This document shows positions 9,229-15,963 of a stretch of 15,963 nucleotides of DNA, in pieces. The position numbers and the translations under genes were made by a program. Below the pieces are notes generated by a model. That model saw only the letters and a program-made list of their open reading frames with translations, was not told where the DNA came from and did not search any database. The DNA lies in contig JANBPK010001173.1 in assembly GCA_027579435.1 (NCBI GenBank), positions 1 through 15,963 on the forward strand, read 5' to 3'. Source of the stretch: Candolleomyces eurysporus. Taxonomy: Eukaryota > Basidiomycota > Agaricomycetes > Agaricales > Psathyrellaceae. Position 1 is the stretch's first letter, and the number at the start of each line of letters is the position of its first letter.

Positions 9229-9270
9229 CCTCCCCCCGACTTAAGATTTGCTGTCCCCAGCAATTCCTAA
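9229..9270 (-). repeat. Internal copy of polypurine tract plus hairpin, overlapping the pol stop
   Basis: Bases 9230-9249 are identical to 4407-4426. The adjoining hairpin is TTGCTG (9248-9253) with CAGCAA (9258-9263) around TCCC. Both copies then share AATTCCTAA, and here the pol stop TAG (minus strand, 9269-9267) lies inside that shared end. This is the normal place for a polypurine tract in an element without a cassette, so the cassette lies between two copies of the primer region. Confidence 0.8.
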
Positions 9271-12200
9271 TCACTCGTAACTCTAGACGTGTCAGGCATG
9301 CCTCGGAACGCAATATCTTCAATATTCCCTTCTTCCGAAGAATCCCTCATTTCGCCTAAAGCTTTAGATGAGATGTCAACGAATTCGTGGATGTTGGGTG
9401 GGAGGTCTATCTTCTTCCTAGCATGGTAGGGGATGACTCTGAACGCAGCAGCCGGCCACTGAAGCACCGTACCGTCCAATTCTGCCAGAATATATGCTCC
9501 TCCTTTATTTCTTGACACCACAACTAGAGGACCAAGATACCTCGACTTCATCTTCTTATTCAGGCTTTTCTCGATAGCTGTATTTCTCATCAGGACCAAA
9601 TCACCTCTTCGGAAGCGATAGTCCTTAATGGTCGCAGCGTTATCCTCCTCATACTTCGCGACCCTTTCTCTCTTCTCCTTATCAACTCGCTTCCGCATCT
9701 CTTCGACTAAGTCCCTATGCTTTGCCAGTGCCTTTGCTCTCTGACCGATCAGTTCCGCAGTAGTCAAAGGACCGCTTGGTGGTTCTACCAACCAAGTTGC
9801 TTCCTGTATGTCCAATGGAACCACAGGTTCAGCACCGGTTAAAATGAAGAATGGTGAAACTCCGAAGCGTTTTCGTGCTGTAATTCTGTCTGCCCACAAC
9901 ACATGCGGAAAGTACCAGAACCACTGATGCGTCTTCCCTCCTGTGGCTTTGAACAGCATGTCCCGGATATCATAGTGTGGTCTCTCCACTCTCCCATTTG
10001 CTTGAGAGTTATAAGGAGAAATCTTTATTCCCTTGATTCCGTACTTCTTCTGAAGCCACGCCGTCGCCTTCTCGAACGAGGGACCGTTATCAGTCACAAT
10101 TTCACGCATACAACCCCACCGAGTTATGATATCCAGGAGCCAAGCTCCAATGGACGCACCATTATCCTCCCGAAGCGGTTTTCCCTCTGCCCAACTCGTC
10201 AGAGCGCACCTGCCATGCACAATGTACTTGCAACCGTTGCTTGCCGGCGTCATATGCATAACATCAGCATGCAATACCTGAAATATGGATGGTGTCTCCG
10301 TAACCTTCGGGGGTATCTTCAGAAGCATCTTGGTTCGTAACTGACATACATGGCAAGTTTTACAGTACCAAGCGACGTCCCCTTCCAGGTCAGGCCACCA
10401 GAACCTCTTGGTAAGGAACTGGGTAGTTGCCCATGCTCCTCTATGTCCCAAGGAATCATGTGCTGCCCGCATCATGTACATTCGGTGCTGCTTCTGAACT
10501 ACGATCTGAGGAAACTTTCCTTGTCGACGATACAATTTGTCGTCCTTCTCGAAGAAATGGCTACACTCTCGCACCCATTTTCCGAAATCCTTTGGGTCTA
10601 TGCCCTCAGGTCGAGATAAAGGTCCTTGCAACCATCGTTTAATCTTCGGAAGGCGATCATCGAACTTCTTCGCCCAGCCGGTCCTCCTTTCTTCATCATA
10701 CTCCATTTCTGCTTCAGGGTCATCTTTCAATTCTGAGTTCGGAAGCACTTCCACGTTTACAAGTTGCTTCTGAACTGCAGTGTTGCCATGAACCTGCCTG
10801 TCCATGAAGGTCAGCGCTTCAACCTCGGTTTCTAGCCGCATCCTTTCATCCAAAGGTTCCACTGAAGACTTAGTCTCCACCAACATGTAACCACCTCTCG
10901 TGTCAATCCCTCTTTTGAATTCCTCGAAGTCCAAAGGTTCTGGATCCTCCTCATTTGGCTGAGCATATCCCTTCAGACCGTCATGGTCTTCGTGAGAATG
11001 ATCCCAAGGTTCCGAATCTGGATCTCCAGGTTGTTTAACTCGTCTAGAAAGACCGTCCGCTGCAAAGGTCTTGCCAGCAACATGCCTTAACTCGAAATGG
11101 TACATTAGGATAGCTTCAATCCAGCGATTGATAGTAGCATTAGGACCTTCTTCAGGGTGGTTCAGCATGCCCTTGATGTATTGTGCATCGGTTTCGACCA
11201 CCAGGCGCCTACAACCAATCAGCCAGTACTTGTTTTCGTCCAGAGCTCTCATCAACCCGAACAATTCTCGTTTTGGTTGAGAGTACCTAGCTTCTCGAGG
11301 AGAGAGCAAAGTGCTTCCGAATCTAGCATACCACCACTTATTCGCAATATCCGCATCTTCTTGACTTATGTACCACCCAATAGCGATGTAAGATGTATCA
11401 ACCGACAACTTTATTTCGGTATCGATGTCATAGTCTAATGAACGAAGACAAGGGGCTTCCCTAACTGCCTTCTTCAAATCCTCCATCGCTATTTCTTGTT
11501 CCTCTCCCCACTTAAAGGGTGCCTCTTTACGAGTCAACTTCTGAATCGGTTCAGCTCGCTTAGCGTAGTTCTGAATGAAAATTCTGAACGTTCCAACAGT
11601 TCCTAAGAATGATCGAACATCGGAAACCGAATGACATGGGCCCCAACGCTCAATCACCGAAACTCGATCAGGCAAAGGCTTCCTCCCTTCAAATGTACAC
11701 AAGTGTCCCACAACCACAAATTCTTCAGCGCAAATAATAGACTTCTTTCCTGAGAATGTTCCTCCGCAGTACTTCATCCTCTGAACCACTCTATTCACGT
11801 TCTGAAAGTGTTCCCAGACGAATCTACGTATTCCTGGGTTCTCAGGTATAGTCTCATATATCCCATCTTTAGATTGGTACCTCGTTCTAGGTCCCCCAAT
11901 TGGCACATCGTCTACAAAGGGCCAAGTCACTTCAGGTATCTCCTCCTGCAAAATGTAGGTGACATCGTCATGGAAAATTGGTACTGAATTCGTCCAACCC
12001 ATTGGTAATGTTACAAGTCTCATCGCTCCAAAGGGAGTTTGAAAAGTTGTCAAATCCCGAGACTCAGGTGCCAGAAGTCGTTCGTCATATCCAACGTACA
12101 AATCTAAGCAACCTCCACATGCTCTTCCTGCAAACTTGGCAGCTAAGTCTTCTGTAGCAGGGGGCACACCCGAATGCGCAATGGTAACTTTGTTCAGCGG

Positions 12201-13083
12201 TTCCAAACTGTGAACTATCCTCAAACTTTCCCCATCCTTCTTCAGAACGCAAAACCATCTTGATCGATACGATGAATTTGACGGTTCGTATACTCCTGCA
12301 TCGATCTTCTGTTTAATCAAGCTGCAGATCCTGTCATAAAGTCCAGGAGGCACAGGACGATTCTTCAGAACCCATGGAACGTGGGCTACAGTAGGAATAA
12401 CAATTGGAGGGAAGTATTCTGATTTAAAACTGCCTCTTTCTGTGTCATCCCATGCAAACGCCTCGTTATGAACTCCTACAAAGTGATGAAGTAGCTTCCT
12501 TTCTTCTGGCCAAAGGAAAGTTCCTTTGTGCAGCTTGTCCATTGCAATCTTCCTTTCTTCAGTATAGCGACCAGTAGGTACAAAGTCAGGTGGGTGGGTA
12601 GGAAGCTTAGGCATATCCGCTAAAGGATCCCCTTTGATTTCCCTGACGATTCTGAACTTCTCGTCCAGGTTCCCAAGCACCGGTTTCACTTTATCCGCTA
12701 CTTTCTCATATTTGGTTCCTGTAGAGACACCCTGCATCTTGGCTTTCGTCTTCTTGTCCTGAGACGAGCCTTCCGGCACAGCACTAGGTACATCTGTCTC
12801 TTGCTGGAACGTCGCCTTGGCTTCGCTTCCCTTCTGAACCGGGTTGCGAGCCGTCTGAAGGAAATTCTGAAAGCGCGCACTCGCTAACTTCTCATCTTCT
12901 GTCTCGGGTTTGTGCTCCATCAACGCCATTTGCACATAGGCTACTTGTAACTCTGTTTTTGTAAANTTTTTCTTTTTCTGCCGAAACCATGTGGGTGAAG
13001 TACATTTCTCCTGATTCTTCATCATACTCGAGGGTGAGTCCCACTTCTCCTTGATCTCCCTGGATCAAATCCTCGAGTTCCGA
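9267..13083 (-). CDS. pol: Pol: reverse transcriptase, RNase H, integrase
   Basis: Numbering follows the frame from the ATG at 13025. The RT domain lies at about residues 225-410, with LPMGWTNS and the catalytic FVDD at residues 370-373 (11918-11907). RNase H follows at about 540-670, with Asp, Glu and Asp in SVDTS, KRELF and VETDA. Integrase has an HHCC zinc module (AAHDSLGH, then CKTCHVC) and the triad D921, D979 (VTDNGPSF) and E1014 (NGRVERP). A GPY/F-type module (RYLGPLVVVS) lies near the C terminus, and no chromodomain is seen. The pol frame is joined to protease by a -1 shift at 13083-13089. The N at 12966, within A/T runs, puts the upstream part in another frame; deleting that one base makes the frame continuous. 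The protein would be released from a Gag-Pro-Pol precursor by the element protease. Confidence 0.93.
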
Positions 13084-13089
13084 AAATTT
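13026..13089 (-). promoter_or_regulatory. Candidate -1 frameshift signal, protease to pol
   Basis: On the minus strand the heptamer A AAT TTT (13089-13083) stands in the correct protease-frame phase, five sense codons before the TGA at 13067-13065. A spacer of four bases follows, then the stem ACTCGAGG (13078-13071) pairing perfectly with CCTCGAGT (13033-13026). An inner stem TTGATC/GATCAA (13068-13063 with 13056-13051) closes a six-base loop. Slipping back one base enters exactly the pol frame. The alternative is one base missing from a T run in the sequence. Confidence 0.6.
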
Positions 13090-14420
13090 CGACCTTCTTG
13101 ATCCCACAACTCCTTCTGAATGTGCGGAGGCGGTTTTCCCTTTGGAAAGGTAGGAATAGTAATCCTCCTTCCGGTATTAGGATCCTTCAGAGTCAAATTC
13201 TGTTCTCCCGAAGTGTGATTCGAAACTTCGCTACTCATTGCAACGTCAAAGGGTCGTCCCAGAAGCACACTATAGGCTGGTCTTCGAATTATGTGAAGTT
13301 GTATATATGCAATTACACCTCCGAAGTCAAACTCGACGTTCCGAGCTAACCCAAGCGTCTTTTCCACAGTTCTATTAGCTGATTGGAGATGTATGACAAC
13401 ATCTGGATCCCAGGAAATGCCTAAATTCCTAGCTATATCGGCGTCCATAGAGCAGATCTGAGAACCAGTGTCCAGCAGGACTTCTGCTTTCCCCGACTTA
13501 TGGATAGTAGGGAATACAGTCCTAAGAGCGACTGACTCTCTTGCCACCAGGATGGGATGAGGTTCTTCACCTTCAGCAAGGGAATTCAGGTACTGTTCCA
13601 CTGGGTCTGTCAATACAAAGGCCCCATCCGGAATCCTCGGTACGTCTTGTGCACAGAAGATCTGGGCATGCGGTAGCTCTTCCAATTGCACATAGGTGCT
13701 TACTACAACTGGTTCAGAAGACTCTTCTTCCGGTTCATTCGGGCTGGTAGCTTCCGACTCTTCCACTCTCATTTCCTCTTCCTCTAGGAGGTTAAGAAGT
13801 TGGACCACCTTGTCCTCTTGCTTCCGAGTCAACATATCCATGAGCGAAATGAGATGGTACTCCAAATCTGAAGCCTTCCCTTCCTCCCTGGCCACCTTTC
13901 GTCTTGTGATCATCTTCTTCAGATACTCCCGAGCTGGAGCAGAGACACTAGCCAAGTCTTTAAGGCTTGTAGTGAATTTAGTGTTGATAAGCTCTTCTAC
14001 TATCCTCCTCAGAGCTTCTTCATCTTCAATCGGCGCTTTATTTTTATATGATTGGATTTTCTCAAGCACGGGCAATGGGGTAGAAACTGGCTTTCTTGCC
14101 TTAGCTGCTTCTGAAGCGGGTTTTCTGAAAGGAGCGAGCGGTTTAGTTGGCAAGGGCGGCACCATGACATATGGTCGTTCGGGTATCTTTGCCTTAGGCG
14201 CCTCCACTACCGGCTCTCTGAATCTAACTCCTTTCTCAGTCTCCACCGTTTCCCATCGTACTGGCTCTTTTCGGGTCGGCTTCCTAACCTCTTCTTCCTC
14301 TTCATCATCGCTATCAACAGTCACTGGGTTGGGTTTTCGTGTAACGGCCTCCGGAGCTTTTCTACCGCGACCAACCGAAGTCCTCTTCGCGGCAGAAGCA
14401 TCCTTCCTCAGTCGTCTTGA
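13065..14420 (-). CDS. pro: Pro: aspartic protease frame with acidic N-terminal linker
   Basis: The frame is entered by a -1 shift from gag at 14426-14420 and ends at TGA 13065. The first recognisable start-like codon is a GTG at 14324, so translation by frameshift from gag is more likely than a separate start. The first part is charged (an Asp/Glu run, then Lys/Pro-rich) and linker-like. A region near residues 180-270 precedes the protease, as in other basidiomycete Gypsy polyproteins, where it may match an unnamed Pfam family. The retropepsin core has LLDTGSQ at about residues 283-289 (DTGS codons 13472-13461) and YSVLLGRPF, which fits the conserved Gly-containing motif near the end of the fold. 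It acts as a dimer that cuts the polyprotein. Confidence 0.88.
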   Translation of the reverse strand, partial: SRRLRKDASAAKRTSVGRGRKAPEAVTRKPNPVTVDSDDEEEEEVRKPTRKEPVRWETVETEKGVRFREPVVEAPKAKIPERPYVMVPPLPTKPLAPFRKPASEAAKARKPVSTPLPVLEKIQSYKNKAPIEDEEALRRIVEELINTKFTTSLKDLASVSAPAREYLKKMITRRKVAREEGKASDLEYHLISLMDMLTRKQEDKVVQLLNLLEEEEMRVEESEATSPNEPEEESSEPVVVSTYVQLEELPHAQIFCAQDVPRIPDGAFVLTDPVEQYLNSLAEGEEPHPILVARESVALRTVFPTIHKSGKAEVLLDTGSQICSMDADIARNLGISWDPDVVIHLQSANRTVEKTLGLARNVEFDFGGVIAYIQLHIIRRPAYSVLLGRPFDVAMSSEVSNHTSGEQNLTLKDPNTGRRITIPTFPKGKPPPHIQKELWDQEGRNFRNSRI

Positions 14421-15929
14421 AAATCCTCTTCGGAATTCCCAGTAGTTCTTGTAGTTACGAACTGACTCTGGTTTCTCCCTTTAAGATCTTCCAAAGAGTC
14501 CACCAACTGCGCCATGACTCGACTCATTCGCTCTTGTTCCCTTCGGAGTTGATTGAGGCTAGATTCCTCTTGGTTTTGCACAAACTGCTGAGTCTGTGAT
14601 GGCAAAGGGGTCCTTGACACCGGATTTTTGTGAGTCAGACTCTCAATAGCTGCCTGCAGCTGCCTAATGTCGTCTCGAGTCACTGGTTCCGCTTCGTAAG
14701 AGTTATAATTAAACTGACTCCTCGAATATTCGTCGTCATAGACGTTCTGAACGTTCTGAACTGTCCCCGTCACATACTTGTCCACATACTCGCGCATACT
14801 CTCATGCTCATTTTGGAACAGTCGCTTTCCATCTGCAGTATATAATCCATCATGTCTTTGTTGGATTTTTCCTGCCTTCATGTGCGCTTCCCTAGCCACA
14901 CAAGTTCCCATGTAATGACCGGGTTGGTTGCAGTAGAAACAAACAGGTTGTCTTTGCGATGGGTTCGGAATTGGGCGGGAAGGACGGTTCTGCTGATTCA
15001 ACATGAAATTATGAGGATTCTTGAGCATTATCTCCATCTTGTCCTTTGTGTTCCTCATATCACTCATGAACCTTTCGTTCCTATCCTCGTACTCGTTGAA
15101 CTTCTCGTTCAACATGGTGTGGAAGCGCTGCAATAATCGGTCCTCATTCACTTCTTGTTTCACAGGTGCCGAAGGCAATTCCTGGGGTTTAGGTGCTTCA
15201 GAAGCTCGAGGGGCAGTTCCGGTGGGATTCACGAAGGAGAAGGGCTTTGGTAAAACGCTANCCCCCAGCCTTGTCAAAGTTGAAGTCCTCCGTAAACTGT
15301 TTTCTCGAGCTAGCTAGCACTTCCGCCTTATCCAAATATTTCTCCCAGCTCAGAGGTTCGTCACCTCTTACCAGTAGACGATCTTGGGTTGCCTCATTGT
15401 CCCGAGCGATAGCATCAAGAACTTGTTCTCTGAAAGCTTCGTGAAGCGCAGTTAAATAAGTCTCTGCGAGCTCCCGATTGCTGACAAGTTTCCCTAGCTT
15501 TTTCGCTTCGTTTCTGAAGAGCAAGTGGAATTCTATCAAAGCATCATAGTCCCTTCGTTGTAACTCCTTGTAAGGGGCACATACTAACTTCAGTCTTGCT
15601 AGATCTCCTTTTGCTTGCTTCAGGGCTTGAGGGTGGAAACTCAGCACCTGCTCTTTGAACTCCTCATAAGTTCCGGTCTTGTACTTGCTCATCTGGGTCC
15701 ACACCTGTCTCTCTGTATAAGACAGATAGTAAACCAGGATCATCTTCTTAACCCGGTCTGTCTCAACTTTATTTATGGCCATGACCTCCTCACACTGCGC
15801 TAAGTAATCCAGAATCTGGGACTTTTCATAGTGCGGTCGATTTTTGGCATAACTCGGAGGGAAGTTTTGCCCTGAAGGCATGGCTTCCACGTTCTCCGTA
15901 GCCGTGGGGTCGAGAATGCTAGGATCCAT
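14408..15929 (-). CDS. gag: Gag with CCHC zinc knuckle (frame broken by an N at 15261)
   Basis: The N-terminal part (15929 to about 15262, some 220 residues) is a helical, Lys/Glu-rich capsid-like region of the retrotransposon Gag type. The C-terminal part (to TGA 14408) has a Pro-rich linker, a helical segment and one zinc knuckle, CFYCNQPGHYMGTC (C-x2-C-x4-H-x4-C, 14941-14900), then Gln/Arg-rich sequence. The two parts lie in different frames only because of the N at 15261 next to a run of G; dropping it makes one frame of about 506 residues. The ATG at 15929 has a purine three bases before it, but the frame stays open to the window edge, so a start further upstream is possible. Gag packages the RNA in the element's particle. 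Confidence 0.88.
14420..14426 (-). promoter_or_regulatory. Candidate -1 frameshift site, gag to protease
   Basis: On the minus strand G GAT TTT stands in gag phase, 12 bases before the gag TGA at 14410-14408. It resembles the G GAU UUA site of betaretroviral pro/pol. A possible stem CTGCCGCG with CGCGGTAG (one G-T pair) starts about 24 bases downstream, further than usual. The -1 frame is open across the junction. A missing T in the run would give the same picture. Confidence 0.42.
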
Positions 15930-15963
15930 CTTCTGAACTCGTCTTCTTCTTTGTGATCTACTT

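Larger units (their letters stand above)
2578..15963 (-). mobile_element. Large Ty3/Gypsy-type LTR retrotransposon with antisense gene cassette (5' end outside window)
   Basis: The element reads leftwards. In order it has gag with a CCHC knuckle, aspartic protease, reverse transcriptase with FVDD, RNase H, and integrase with HHCC and DDE. A polypurine tract follows, then a 4.8 kb cassette of two plus-strand genes, a second polypurine tract, and a long 3' LTR. The RT-RH-IN order is that of Ty3/Gypsy (Metaviridae); I see no chromodomain after integrase. At least 13.4 kb are in the window, and a second LTR of equal size would take it past 15 kb. All core catalytic motifs are intact, and the only frame breaks are the two N bases and the two -1 junctions, which points to a young copy. 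The family assignment is firm; autonomy and activity are inference. Confidence 0.92.

Noticed and set aside
4406..9270. A second nested LTR element ending at the internal polypurine tract
   Set aside because: No LTR-like TG start or copy of the LTR follows the internal tract, and no terminal repeats or second pol are present.
13696..14445. Plus-strand 249-codon open frame opposite the protease linker
   Set aside because: A Ser-rich mirror of the acidic and charged minus-strand protein; no intron or promoter signal.
3095..15937. Heat-shock elements as an explanation of TTCNGAA
   Set aside because: Heat-shock elements have two bases between TTC and GAA (TTCNNGAA); here the spacer is one base.
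1..15963. CRISPR array, tRNA or rRNA genes
   Set aside because: No regular spacer array or recognisable RNA gene was found, and the sequence is eukaryotic in character.

Overview
The window looks like genomic DNA of a basidiomycete fungus, most likely an agaricomycete. Two spliced genes carry short introns (about 42-81 bases) with GT...AG borders, and the large Ty3/Gypsy-type polyprotein has the look of agaricomycete elements. No ribosomal or tRNA gene was seen, so the host assignment is inference.

Layout. Bases 1-2577 are flank: a short, probably broken coding remnant at the left edge, then a decayed minisatellite tract built on a GCGGCTGC/GCAGCCGC core. From 2578 to beyond the right edge lies one very large LTR retrotransposon read leftwards (minus strand). 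In element order it has gag (15929-14408), a protease frame (14420-13065), reverse transcriptase/RNase H/integrase (13083-9267), a polypurine tract with a hairpin just after the pol stop (9229-9270), a 4.8 kb cassette, a second copy of that tract and hairpin (4406-4450), and a long 3' LTR (2578-4405). The 5' LTR and primer-binding site lie outside the window.

The cassette holds two intron-containing genes on the plus strand, antisense to the element. Gene A (4800-6702, about 553 residues) has a six-cysteine array close to the fungal Zn(II)2Cys6 DNA-binding cluster, plus acidic, basic and SUMO-related motifs. Gene B (7682-8966, about 375-389 residues) is unrecognised but has its own TATA box. 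The antisense orientation explains how introns survive in an element that copies itself through RNA: the splice signals cannot be read in the genomic transcript.

The most striking signal is a short palindrome, TTCNGAA, which I counted by eye 67 times between 3095 and 15937 (about 3 expected at equal base composition) and never in 1-3094. It occurs in the LTR, in introns, exons and spacers of the cassette, and in all three codon phases of pol, so protein coding does not explain it. My working model is a retrotransposon that carries its own regulator (gene A, perhaps with gene B) acting on a motif that has spread over the element. This resembles in principle the VANC anti-silencing proteins of plant VANDAL transposons, but here in an LTR element. 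The link between protein and motif is inference.

A second notable point is that gag, protease and pol lie in successive -1 frames. There is a slippery-type heptamer at each junction and a strong nested stem-loop after the protease/pol one. Two of the six N bases sit where deleting one base restores the frame, so those breaks are probably sequence artefacts.
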